Part shown: in pieces, positions 1 through 10,041 of the stretch | Layout of the letters: every line of letters starts with the position of its first letter | Numbering within the stretch: position 1 is the first letter of the stretch | Assembly (NCBI GenBank): GCA_001799795.1 | Contig: MGUD01000013.1 | Span: forward strand, 40,553-93,299 | Direction of reading: 5' to 3' | Origin: Elusimicrobia bacterium GWC2_61_19 | GTDB taxonomy: Bacteria; Elusimicrobiota; Elusimicrobia; Elusimicrobiales; UBA9959 | DNA length: 52,747 nucleotides | Notes under the pieces: model-generated | The model's database searches: none | What the model saw: only the letters and a program-made list of their open reading frames with translations | Told to the model about the DNA's origin: nothing | Position numbers and translations under genes: made by a program

Positions 1-45
1 AACACCCCGGTCGCCCCAGACCTGTCTACTTAACGGCTCTACCGA

Positions 46-930
46 CTATTTAAAGAATTTGCGGGCGGCGGTGATGTCTTGGCGGATGTGGATGATGAGG
101 GAGTCGAGGGAGTGGAATTTGCGTTCGGGGCGGAGGTGTTTGAGGAAGGTGACCTGCACTTGCGCGCCGTAGATCATTCTTGAGAAGTCGAGGATGTGGG
201 CTTCGAGTATCAGCTTGCCGTTCAAAGTGTTGACCGTCGGGCGCCGGCCTACGCTGAGGACGGCGTTGAAGGTTTCGTGAGCTACCTTCACCCTGGCGGC
301 GAAGATGCCGGGGGGAAGTATCTTGGCCGCGTCCACGCCGATATTGGCCGTAGGGAAGCCCAGTTTGCGGCCCAGGCCCGCGCCTTTTATCACAGGGCCG
401 CTGGCGCTGTATTCCCAGCCCAGACAGATATTCGCCTCTTCAACGGCCCCGGCGCGCAGATGCGCGCGGATAAGGCTCGATGAGATCTTGTGCCCGCCGC
501 GCCGCGCAAAAGGCACCGCCTTAAAAGCAATCCCCGCCTTGCGGCTGGCCGCGCGCAGGAAATCCAGGTGACCCTCGCGCCCCTGCCCCACGGCAAAATC
601 AGGCCCCACGCAAAGACCGCCCGCGGTAAAACCCTTAAGAACCACCCCGGTAAAAAAGTCGCCCGCCCGCATAGAAGCGAACGGCTTATTGAACTCGATA
701 GCTTCCACGGAATCGGGCCGCAGCGCCTTAATAAGATCTTCACGCTCCTCCGGCAGAGTAATAAGACAATTTTCTTTCTCGCCCGAGAAAAAGAACTTGG
801 GAGGAAAGGGGAAATACACCACCTTGCTCTTCATCCCGCGCTTCAACGCCTCGCGGATGGCCGCGCGGATTATCTTGCGGTGCCCCAGGTGTACGCCGTC
901 GTAAGTGCCGATGGCCATGAAATTAAGCAC
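46..930 (-). CDS. ribF: Bifunctional riboflavin kinase / FAD synthetase
   Basis: Converts riboflavin to FMN and then FAD in the cytoplasm. The N-terminal FAD-synthetase nucleotidyltransferase domain shows the GTYDGVHLGHR motif near the start. The C-terminal riboflavin kinase domain shows GRKLGFPTANI, then the GIFAARV strand. At about 294 aa it is close to the usual length of roughly 300. I chose the GTG at 928-930 because a GGAGG lies 5 nt upstream. The frame stays open to 954 on a poorer start, and an ATG at 918 would place the family motif at residue 1. The GTG overlaps the truB stop by 8 nt, so this is the last gene of the rimP operon in view. Identity is secure; the start is less so. Confidence 0.93.
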   Translation of the reverse strand: MLNFMAIGTYDGVHLGHRKIIRAAIREALKRGMKSKVVYFPFPPKFFFSGEKENCLITLPEEREDLIKALRPDSVEAIEFNKPFASMRAGDFFTGVVLKGFTAGGLCVGPDFAVGQGREGHLDFLRAASRKAGIAFKAVPFARRGGHKISSSLIRAHLRAGAVEEANICLGWEYSASGPVIKGAGLGRKLGFPTANIGVDAAKILPPGIFAARVKVAHETFNAVLSVGRRPTVNTLNGKLILEAHILDFSRMIYGAQVQVTFLKHLRPERKFHSLDSLIIHIRQDITAARKFFK

Positions 931-1636
931 GGATACCTCCAGGCACCGGAGCAAGCTTGGCCAGCGCCTCGGCGGAGGACATCGCCGTCAGCTCGGCCGC
1001 CGTCACGGCGCCCTTAACGCTGTAAGCGCCTATGCTCAGGCGGCGCAGCGCCGCCAGATGGGCGCGGGACCCCAGCGCGCGGCCCAATTCGCACGCTATG
1101 GAGCGTATATACGTGCCGCCGGAGCACTCTATCTCAAAATCCAGCGCCGGCGGCCTGGCCGCCCAGGAAAGCCAGCGCACTTCCACTTCCCGCTTTACCT
1201 CCGGCATGGCCACGTTCTGGCGGGCCAGCTTGTACATATGCCTGCCGTTAAGGCGGACCGCGGAATAAGGGGGGACCTGCTGGATTATCTTTCCGTTGAA
1301 TAGTTTTACAGCTTCTTTGACGGTATTATCATCCAGCGGGGGAGGAGGGGCTTCCGCCGTCACCTTACCTTCTGCGTCCCAGGTATCGGTTTCCGTCCCA
1401 AAAAGGATGGTCCCGCCGTAAACCTTGGCCGACCCCTGCATGGCGGACTGCACCGAGGTGGCCGAGCCTACCAGCAGGATAAGCAACCCGGTGGCCATAG
1501 GGTCCAGCGTGCCCGTGTGGCCTATTTTCTTGATGGAAAGTTTTTTGCGCAGCAGGTCCACCGCGTCGTGGGAAGTTATGCCTTTCGGCTTGTCAAAAAG
1601 GAACAGGCCCGAAGGAGGCTGGAGCGGTTCGTTCAT
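923..1636 (-). CDS. truB: tRNA pseudouridine(55) synthase TruB
   Basis: Makes pseudouridine 55 in the T-loop of tRNAs. The N-terminal block reads FDKPKGITSHDAVD. The catalytic motif GHTGTLDPMATG, with its nucleophilic Asp, falls near residues 39-50, and YSAVRLNGRHMYKLAR and GGTYIRSIACELG follow. At 237 aa it is on the short side, with little room for a C-terminal PUA domain; short TruB forms are known. It lies between nrnA, which ends 12 nt upstream, and ribF, which it overlaps. The truB-ribF order downstream of rbfA is common in bacteria. Confidence 0.95.
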   Translation of the reverse strand: MNEPLQPPSGLFLFDKPKGITSHDAVDLLRKKLSIKKIGHTGTLDPMATGLLILLVGSATSVQSAMQGSAKVYGGTILFGTETDTWDAEGKVTAEAPPPPLDDNTVKEAVKLFNGKIIQQVPPYSAVRLNGRHMYKLARQNVAMPEVKREVEVRWLSWAARPPALDFEIECSGGTYIRSIACELGRALGSRAHLAALRRLSIGAYSVKGAVTAAELTAMSSAEALAKLAPVPGGIRA

Positions 1637-1648
1637 GCGGTTGGCCGC

Positions 1649-2629
1649 CTAGGCGAGCAGGCGGGTAAGCACGGCAAGGACTTTTTCCCTGGCGGCCGGC
1701 AAACCGCCCTTTATGCGGCAGCCGGAAGCGTTGCGGTGGCCGCCGCCGCCGAAGGCCTTGGCCACGACGCTCATGTCGAGGTGGCCGCGCGAGCGGAAAG
1801 TGACGCTGATACGTTCCTCTTCCTCGCGGAACATCACGGCGGCCTTCACGCCGGGGGGCATCAGGCCGTAATTTATGACGTTCTCGCTGTGTTCGGAACG
1901 CGCGTCGAAATCCTCGAAGTCGGAAGCCTTGAGGGTCAGCACGGCCAGTTTGCCGCCGGCCTTCAGCTCCAGGCTCTCGAGCGCCCGCCCCAGTATCTTC
2001 AGGCCTTCGCAGGCCTTGGTGGCGTAAAGCAGGTCGTTGACGCGCGAGAACTTGAACCCCGTCTCCAGCAGGCGGGAAGCGATCTCCAGCGTCCGCGGGC
2101 TGGTGGCCGGGAAATGAAAACGCCCGGTGTCCGTAACAATGCCCGTGTAGAGACAGGCGGCCTCGCGCTTGGTCACGTGCACGTTCATATTGTAGAAAAG
2201 CCGGTAAACGATCTCGGCGGTGGAGGAGGAGTGCGGCTCGACGATATTGATGTCGCCGTAGAATTCCGAAGTCTTGTGATGATCGATGTTCACCACCTTG
2301 CCGGCCCGCTTCAGGACCGGTTCCAGGTCGCCGCCGCGCGCGGGGGTGGAACACTCCAGCAGGATGGCCGCGTCGAATTTGGTCTTAAAGGAAGGGAGGC
2401 GCGAACGGATGCTCTTGGCGTGCGGCAGGAAACGCAGGTTCTCGGGGACAGGGTCCTGGGAGAACAGCCGCACCTTCTTGCCCAGGCGCTTCAGCACGGA
2501 GGCGATAGCCAGCATGGAACCGATGGTATCGCCGTCGGGGTTCAGGTGGCCGGCCAGGAAGAAGCTTTCCGAGGTTACTATCAGGTCCTCGAGCCGCTTG
2601 AATTCGGTCTCAAGATCCAGGGTTCTCAT
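1649..2629 (-). CDS. nrnA: DHH/DHHA1 phosphoesterase, NrnA-type oligoribonuclease / pAp phosphatase
   Basis: Predicted to degrade very short oligoribonucleotides and/or 3'-phosphoadenosine 5'-phosphate. The DHH domain shows the metal-binding NPDGDTIGS motif near residue 31 and IDHHKTSEFYGD near residue 115. The C-terminal DHHA1 domain shows GGGGHRNASGC near residue 295. At 326 aa it matches NrnA. The start codon lies inside the 3' end of rbfA (20-nt overlap), with a GAGGA about 11 nt upstream. The rbfA-nrnA-truB-ribF order is typical of this operon family. Which of the two activities dominates cannot be told from sequence. Confidence 0.9.
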   Translation of the reverse strand: MRTLDLETEFKRLEDLIVTSESFFLAGHLNPDGDTIGSMLAIASVLKRLGKKVRLFSQDPVPENLRFLPHAKSIRSRLPSFKTKFDAAILLECSTPARGGDLEPVLKRAGKVVNIDHHKTSEFYGDINIVEPHSSSTAEIVYRLFYNMNVHVTKREAACLYTGIVTDTGRFHFPATSPRTLEIASRLLETGFKFSRVNDLLYATKACEGLKILGRALESLELKAGGKLAVLTLKASDFEDFDARSEHSENVINYGLMPPGVKAAVMFREEEERISVTFRSRGHLDMSVVAKAFGGGGHRNASGCRIKGGLPAAREKVLAVLTRLLA

Positions 2630-2984
2630 CTTTTTTGCCGTCCTCGGAATTTATCTGTTTGAACAGGTTCTCCAGGTGCGCAGCCTTCTCCGGGGTGTCG
2701 TCGAACTTGAAGACGAGCTCCGGGACGTTCTTGAGGCGCAGGCGCTTGAAGAGCAGGCTGCGGACCTCGCGGCTGTTGGCGTTAAGGATCAGCGCTTTAC
2801 GGCGGCGGTCATCCTCGGTGCCCAGCACCGAATAGTAGACGTAGAGGACCTTGCTGTCTTTCGTGAGCTCGGAGCCGGTCAGCGTCAATATCCCGTTGGC
2901 GTTTATGCCGTTGACATTGCGCAGAGCCTGGCTGATCTCGGCCAGGAACAGCTCCTTGAGCCTTTCGTTGCGTTTTGAACCCAT
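2610..2984 (-). CDS. rbfA: 30S ribosome-binding factor RbfA
   Basis: A small KH-like protein that helps mature the 3' and 5' ends of 16S rRNA in the 30S subunit. The family pattern is visible: an N-terminal RNERLKELFLAEISQAL helix, then a variable strand region, then DDRRRKALILNANSREVRSLLFKRL and the conserved PELVFKFDDT strand. I chose the ATG at 2984, giving about 124 aa and starting 4 nt after the infB stop. A TTG at 3008 in the same frame would overlap infB. The C-terminus overlaps nrnA. Confidence 0.9.
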   Translation of the reverse strand: MGSKRNERLKELFLAEISQALRNVNGINANGILTLTGSELTKDSKVLYVYYSVLGTEDDRRRKALILNANSREVRSLLFKRLRLKNVPELVFKFDDTPEKAAHLENLFKQINSEDGKKDENPGS

Positions 2985-2988
2985 AGGG

Positions 2989-5485
<2,497 letters not shown>

Positions 5486-5514
<29 letters not shown>

Positions 5515-6847
5515 TTTTCACCTCTTCGGTCTTTGAAGACTCTTCCTGCGCGGCAGTCTGCCCGTAGTTAGGGTTTTCTTCTATGAATTTCTTGGCGCCG
5601 GCTATTATTTTCTGGGCGGTCTTCTCCCCGATGCCTTCGAGAGAGCAGAGCTCTTCCTCGGTGAGGCCGGCCACGGTGCGGATATCCAGCACGTTCATGG
5701 TTATCAGGGTCTCGGCCACTTTCGCGCCGATGCCGTCGATCTTAAGGAGGTCCTGCATGGCCATGTCGGTCGTGCGCTTGTTATCTTCGGAGCGCTGGCC
5801 CTCGGACTTCACCTCTATCTCCCAGCCGGTCAGGCGGCTGGCGAGGCGGATATTCTGACCTTCGCGGCCTATCGCCATGGCGAGCTGGTCGTCGGGGACG
5901 ATGATCTGCGCGCGCTTAGCTTCCTTGTCCAGGATCTTCACGGAGCTGACCGTGGCGGGGGAGAAGGACTTGGCTATCATGGTGAGCGTATCCTCTATAT
6001 AGGGGATAAGGTCGATCTTCTCGTTGGCGAGCTCGCTCATGATGACGCGGATGCGGGAACCGCGGATGCCGACGCAGGCGCCGACGGGGTCCACCTTGGG
6101 GGAATTGCTGCGCACCAGCACCTTGGCGCGGAAGCCGGGGTCGCGGACCACATCCACGATCTCTATGACCTTCTCGGCGATCTCGGGCACTTCGGCCTCG
6201 AACAGCGCTTTAAGGAAATTGCCGGAGGCGCGGGACAGGACTATCTGCAGGCCCTTGTTCTCTTTGTCCACGCGGTGGATGATGGCGCGCACGCGCTGGT
6301 TCACACTGAAATGTTCGCGGCGGATCTGCTCGGAGAAGGGCAGGATGGCCTCGGCCTTGCCGAGGTCCACGAAGATGTCGCGGCCGGCCACGTGGTGGAC
6401 CAGGCCGGTGACGACCTCGCCTTCGCGGGGCTTATATTCGTCGTAGACGCGGACTTTCTCGATCTCGCGGATCTTCTGGATCAGCACCTGCTTGGCGGTC
6501 TGCGCGGCTATGCGGGAGAAATCCTGTATGGGCACGGGGATGTGCACGTCGTCGCCGATCTTGGCGTCGGGCTGGTGTTTCTGGGCGTCGGCCAGGGTTA
6601 TTTCCAGTTCCGGGGTCACCACGGTCTCGGACACTTTCTTCACCAGGAAGCCGGCCATGTCGCCGGTCTCGGGGTCGATGCCGGCCATGATCTGGGCGGT
6701 CTTGCCGAAATATTTGCGCAGCGCGCTGACAAGCGAGTCGGTGATGGTCTTGAAGACGTCCTCACGCTTGATGTTCTTCTCGCGCTCCAGCTGTTCGAGC
6801 GCCAGTAAAAGGTCCGATTTGTTCTTCTGTTCCTTGTTTGTAGTCAT
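5486..6847 (-). CDS. nusA: Transcription termination/antitermination protein NusA
   Basis: RNA-polymerase-binding factor controlling pausing, termination and antitermination. The order is an N-terminal RNAP-binding domain (about 1-125) and an S1 domain (EGEVVTGLVHHV onwards, about 145-205). The KH1 region carries VGACVGIRGSRIRVIM and KH2 carries AIGREGQNIRLASRLTGWEI. A C-terminal helix-hairpin-helix pair follows (LLKIDGIGAKVAETL and LCSLEGIGEKTAQKI) and then an acidic tail. Length is 453 aa. An AGGGG lies about 8 nt before the ATG. It follows rimP by 15 nt and overlaps infB. In other bacteria NusA autoregulates this operon; see the leader hairpin at 7354-7381. Confidence 0.97.
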
Positions 6848-6862
6848 TATATTACCCCTGTG

Positions 6863-7327
6863 TTATTTTCGCTTGAAGATCTCTTCGTCGGCCGGGTTAA
6901 GCCTGGCTTCGTCGATATCCTCGAGGCTGAATTTTAAGTCGCCGGACAGGAGTACCTGCCCGTTTTCAAAACCGGTGATGTTTCCGTAGTACACACGCGA
7001 ACCGTTCACCGGGCGCTTAAGGCGGACCTTCACCTGCTGGCCCGCGAAGCGTTTGAAATCTTTTTCCGTCTTTACCACGCGGTCCACGCCCGGGGAGGAA
7101 ACTTCCAGGAAGTAGCCGTTCTCGTAAATGTTGTTGGCGTCCAGGTACTCGCCTATCTTCTCACTGAGGACACCGCAGTCATCAAGCAGCACCCCGCCGA
7201 CTTCCCTGTCCACGAAGATCTGCAGCAGCGGCTTGCCGTTGTGGCTGGCCGTCTTCAGGTCCACCAGCTCGAACCCGGTCTGGGCCAGTACGTTCTCCAC
7301 TTCGGTCTCTATCTTGGACTTATCCAT
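6863..7327 (-). CDS. rimP: Ribosome maturation factor RimP
   Basis: Assists 30S subunit assembly. The family signature includes the N-terminal GFELVDLKTASHNGKPLLQIFVD strand-turn-strand region, the YFLEVSSPGVDR motif near residue 75, and the C-terminal SH3-like domain (VKVRLKRPVNG). At 154 aa it has the normal length. It is the first gene of rimP-nusA-infB-rbfA-nrnA-truB-ribF, the classical bacterial order. The ATG has an AGAGGG just upstream at short spacing. The leader holds a promoter and a terminator-like hairpin. Confidence 0.95.
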   Translation of the reverse strand: MDKSKIETEVENVLAQTGFELVDLKTASHNGKPLLQIFVDREVGGVLLDDCGVLSEKIGEYLDANNIYENGYFLEVSSPGVDRVVKTEKDFKRFAGQQVKVRLKRPVNGSRVYYGNITGFENGQVLLSGDLKFSLEDIDEARLNPADEEIFKRK

Positions 7328-7353
7328 ATTCCCTCTAAAAGCGTGCCTGATAC

Positions 7354-7381
7354 AAAAAAAAGCGGCTGAACTTCAGCCACC
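7354..7381 (-). terminator. Terminator-like hairpin in the rimP operon leader
   Basis: Read on the minus strand, the stem GTGGCTGA / TCAGCCGC (8 bp with one G-T pair, loop AGT) is followed directly by eight T residues. It lies between the predicted promoter and the rimP ATG, about 27 nt before the start codon. It is therefore not at the end of a known minus-strand gene. It is most simply a leader attenuator, or the end of an upstream minus-strand transcript not identified here. Confidence 0.65.
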
Positions 7382-7391
7382 TTCCATATAT

Positions 7392-7420
7392 ATATTAGCA
7401 ATTCACCCCCTAGAATACAA
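7392..7420 (-). promoter_or_regulatory. Sigma70-type promoter of the rimP-nusA-infB operon
   Basis: On the minus strand TTGTAT (7415-7420) and TAATAT (7392-7397) are separated by exactly 17 nt. The predicted start is near 7385, so the transcript would run straight into the hairpin at 7354-7381 and then into rimP at 7327. Confidence 0.6.
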
Positions 7421-7471
7421 GGAAAATGCGGAGAACTGCACCTATTAGGAGCTCCTCGCCCGGGCGGCATA

Positions 7472-7588
7472 CCGCAGGGGCAGGAACGAAAAACACGCTC
7501 GGCCACACCGTGGCCTCGCTCGGTATTCGCCCGCCGGGCTATGCAACCGGCGGGCTCAACGACGGTTTTTCTTATCCTGCCCCTGCGG
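7472..7588. repeat. Large inverted-repeat element with two inner hairpins
   Basis: A perfect 14-nt inverted repeat (CCGCAGGGGCAGGA at 7472-7485 and its complement at 7575-7588) brackets about 89 nt. The similarity continues inwards as a GAAAAAC block on each arm after a small mismatch. Inside are two more hairpins: GGCCAC-ACC-GTGGCC, and a 9-bp stem GCCCGCCGG / CCGGCGGGC with a 9-nt loop. No coding frame is evident. It lies between the divergent rimP and 7698-8399 transcription units. It could be a small non-autonomous mobile or REP-like element or a structured RNA. Confidence 0.6.
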
Positions 7589-7613
7589 TCTCCGCCAAGT
7601 CTAACACTGTTTA

Positions 7614-7642
7614 TTGACTTTCACTTTGTCTTCTGCAAGAAT
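7614..7642 (+). promoter_or_regulatory. Predicted promoter of the AT-rich orphan gene
   Basis: TTGACT (7614-7619) and AAGAAT (7637-7642) have a 17-nt spacer. The -35 is 5/6 and the -10 is 4/6 to consensus. The expected start near 7649 would leave a leader of about 49 nt before the ATG at 7698, which has an AGGAG 7 nt upstream. Confidence 0.45.
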
Positions 7643-7697
7643 ATTAAAAGTGCAAGGGCCATTTACAAATCACGTCTTCCTACCTAGGAGCTATGCA

Positions 7698-8399
7698 ATG
7701 CCGTTTATGTTAATTTTATTTTTTTTGCCTTCTATCTGCTTCGCTGCAACAAATCCTTTCGAAATACCGGCAGTTAAGTCCTACAATTCCAAACTGGAAC
7801 TGACTCTCCAATCCAAAAATCGACAGTCCATTGAACCCTTATTTACAAAGGCAGAGGAGGCAAGCCATGACTTAGCACCAATAATAGAATCCATGGATCG
7901 ATCAACTTTTGAGAAGCTGCAAAGCCAATTACAGGGCATTATTCTAAGGCGCACTGAAGTTTTAGTGGCTGAGCCGGACCGCGATTTCTTTTTAAAACTT
8001 AGCGTCGAAAAAGGCACTAAGGTCGACAGGTCATTTTTCACACTTTCAGTCAAAACTAAACCTGGTGGTTGGCCTGTCTACATAAAGCAACAGACCGATT
8101 ATAGCGGATGCGTGAGATATGGAGAAAACACATTAGTCAATTTATACGAAGAATGGGGTAGGTTTGCTAAGGAATTCCGTAAAAGTTATCAAACTCATAC
8201 AAGCAGTGAAATTACACGCATAGGCACAGAGTTAACCAATGCAACTTGTGCATGTGATGGGAAAGAGTCCGCAATCTCAGAGTTTAAAGCTTTCATCACT
8301 GCATTTCCAACTTCCCCTATTTCCAAAAAACTGGCAGATCGGATTGCCGCCATCGAAAATGGGAAAAGCGATATAAGATTTAACTGCATTTCGGGGTAA
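7698..8399 (+). CDS. AT-rich secreted protein of unknown function
   Basis: I do not recognise this 233-aa protein. From the ATG at 7698 (AGGAG 7 nt upstream) it starts with a hydrophobic stretch ending in a signal-peptidase-like ICFA-ATN site, so it is probably exported. The first residues lack the usual Lys/Arg, which is atypical for a signal peptide. A longer TTG-started frame from 7614 has no SD. The mature part is mostly helical and charged, with four Cys (SGCVRYG, a CACD pair, FNC near the end). Base composition is clearly lower in GC than every neighbour, and codons are A/T-ending. Together with its private promoter, its terminator and flanking repeat elements, this suggests recent acquisition. 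Confidence 0.75.
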   Translation: MPFMLILFFLPSICFAATNPFEIPAVKSYNSKLELTLQSKNRQSIEPLFTKAEEASHDLAPIIESMDRSTFEKLQSQLQGIILRRTEVLVAEPDRDFFLKLSVEKGTKVDRSFFTLSVKTKPGGWPVYIKQQTDYSGCVRYGENTLVNLYEEWGRFAKEFRKSYQTHTSSEITRIGTELTNATCACDGKESAISEFKAFITAFPTSPISKKLADRIAAIENGKSDIRFNCISG

Positions 8400-8421
8400 A
8401 TACTTAGTGTTAAGTCGATTT

Positions 8422-8453
8422 AACCGCCGGGGAAGCCTGGCGGTTTGTTTTTG
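8422..8453 (+). terminator. Intrinsic terminator after the orphan gene
   Basis: AACCGCC pairs with GGCGGTT around an inner GG/CC and is followed by TTTGTTTTT. It starts 22 nt after the stop codon at 8399, on the plus strand. Confidence 0.85.
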
Positions 8454-8469
8454 ACTAGAAGACAAAAGG

Positions 8470-8624
8470 GGTGGTGGCGAGGGTATGGGTTCGGCGGGAC
8501 GGCCGGGCGGGCTGTCCCGAGCGCCCGTTGGGGAGGGGGGCCCCGCCATAATTTCCCCTGGCGGGGGGAACCGCGCAACGGTTCCCTGCAGTCCGGGCGA
8601 GCGGGATAGCCCGCCCGGTCGGCC
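8470..8624. repeat. GC-rich structured intergenic element sharing a core with 31941-32071
   Basis: It begins with GGTGGCGAGGGTATGG (8473-8488), identical over 16 nt to the complement of 32055-32070 and 15/16 to 31942-31957. Imperfect inverted arms follow at 8501-8527 and 8593-8624 (GGGCGGGCTGTCCCG against GGGCGGGCTATCCCG), with inner hairpins such as GGAACCG-CGCAA-CGGTTCC. It fills the gap between two convergent genes and contains no plausible reading frame. It is probably a dispersed REP-like element; a bidirectional termination role is possible. Confidence 0.6.
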
Positions 8625-8634
8625 AACACTAACT

Positions 8635-10029
8635 CTACCTTAGGTTCCTGGCGAAGTATTCGAAGGCGCGGGCGAAGGGCTCGGGGGGGGCGCTGAGGAC
8701 GCCGGCGCCTACCTGGCCTATGCCGGCTTTCTTGTGCGCTACGCCGGTGTCTATGAACGGCAGGATGCCGGTGCGGGCCGCCTTGATAACGTCTATGCCC
8801 GTGGGCGTGCCGCGGAAGTTGAGATACGGGATCTTGTATATGTTGTTCTCACCTACGGTGATCTCGTACATCGCCAGCGTGTAGTTCACCGCGTCCGCCG
8901 CCGTGCCGCCCACGAACTGAACTATGGCCGGCGCCGCCGCAATGGCAAAGCCGCCCAGGCCGTTGGTCTCCGTAATAGCCGAGTCACCGATGTCCGGGTT
9001 GGCGTCCGCCTTGGTGTAGCCGGGGAAATAAAGAGCGTCCGGCACGGGGGCCGGGCCGGTGAACCACTTGCCGCCGGTACCGGACAGCTGCACGCCGAAG
9101 TCCGTGCCGTTCCTGGCCATCACCACCACCAGACTGGAATCCTTCACCCCGCGCCCGGCGTCCAGCGAGGCCTTGGACAGCGCCATGGAAAGATTCAGGA
9201 AGAAATGGTCGTTGCCGTTTATAAATTCCAGCACCTTGGCCGCGGTTTCAGTGTCGCGCGCCGTCTTTATTACGGCGGGCGCGATGGCCCGGTAGAAAAG
9301 CGAGGTGCCGGCGCGGTTGCGGTTGTGCACCTCGTCGCCCATATGCAGCGCCTGCGCCACAATGGTCTTCAGGTCGATACGGCCCAGGGATTCTATAGCG
9401 GCCTTGAGCGTGGGATAAAGCGCAGTCTCCATCCACTTCAGCCGCTCTATGACCTCGGGGGAATACGCGCCGTAGCGCAGCACCTTACCCAAGCCCTCGT
9501 TCTGCGTGGCGTAGGCGAAGTTTCCGGCCGCCTCGTTCTTCACGATAAAAACCGGCATGGAGGCAGAAATTATACCGGCCATCGGGCCAACGGCGCTGTG
9601 TTCGTGGCAGGGCGCGTACTTGATCTTGCCGGAAGCCGCGAGCTTTTCGGCCGCTTTCGGGTCTTTCGCCAGGCCTTCGTACATCAGTGCGGCCATGATG
9701 CCGCCGCGCATGGGGCCGCACATCCTTTCCCACGTTACGGGAGGGCCGGCATGCAGGATGAGGTCCTTCCTCATCCCGGGGATAACGTCGAGCGCCACGC
9801 CCATGCCGACCAGCGCCGGCTTGGCTTCCAGGACGCGGGCCAGCGCTTTTTCGTTGGCCTTATTTATGCGCGCGGCGTATTTGTCCGCCCGGGCGAAGAG
9901 CCCGGCCTCCGAAGTGAGCGGCGGCTTGAACTGCGCCTGCACGCTTTTTACGCCGGAGTCGGTGAGGCCCTGACGGAAAGATTCCAGCCCGATGTTCACC
10001 ACTTTAAGTTCGCTCTCAAAAAGTTTCAT
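8635..10029 (-). CDS. allG: DUF1116 protein, AllG-type carbamoyltransferase subunit
   Basis: Matches the DUF1116 / YlbE family, one of three subunits (AllF, AllG, AllH) of oxamate carbamoyltransferase. That enzyme interconverts oxalurate plus phosphate with oxamate plus carbamoyl phosphate in allantoin breakdown. Visible family features are the HAGPPVTWERMCGPMRGGI block near residue 95, the CHEHSAVGPMAG block near 140, MGDEVHNRNRAG near 230, and TETNGLGGFAIAAAP near 350. At 464 aa it has the expected length. A GGAG lies 5 nt before the ATG, and it follows fdrA by 12 nt. The family is clear. The true substrate here is unknown, and no carbamate kinase is encoded nearby. Confidence 0.85.
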   Translation of the reverse strand: MKLFESELKVVNIGLESFRQGLTDSGVKSVQAQFKPPLTSEAGLFARADKYAARINKANEKALARVLEAKPALVGMGVALDVIPGMRKDLILHAGPPVTWERMCGPMRGGIMAALMYEGLAKDPKAAEKLAASGKIKYAPCHEHSAVGPMAGIISASMPVFIVKNEAAGNFAYATQNEGLGKVLRYGAYSPEVIERLKWMETALYPTLKAAIESLGRIDLKTIVAQALHMGDEVHNRNRAGTSLFYRAIAPAVIKTARDTETAAKVLEFINGNDHFFLNLSMALSKASLDAGRGVKDSSLVVVMARNGTDFGVQLSGTGGKWFTGPAPVPDALYFPGYTKADANPDIGDSAITETNGLGGFAIAAAPAIVQFVGGTAADAVNYTLAMYEITVGENNIYKIPYLNFRGTPTGIDVIKAARTGILPFIDTGVAHKKAGIGQVGAGVLSAPPEPFARAFEYFARNLR

Positions 10030-10041
10030 AGGGTCTCCATG

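Noticed and set aside
1-45. A terminator or gene end before ribF
   Set aside because: No convincing stem with a T-run is visible in these 45 bases, and the neighbouring gene is outside the window.
7421-8634. tRNA genes, CRISPR array or integron attC site in the low-density stretch
   Set aside because: No tRNA T-loop or cloverleaf, no regularly spaced repeats and no attC core sites were seen; the structures are inverted repeats only.
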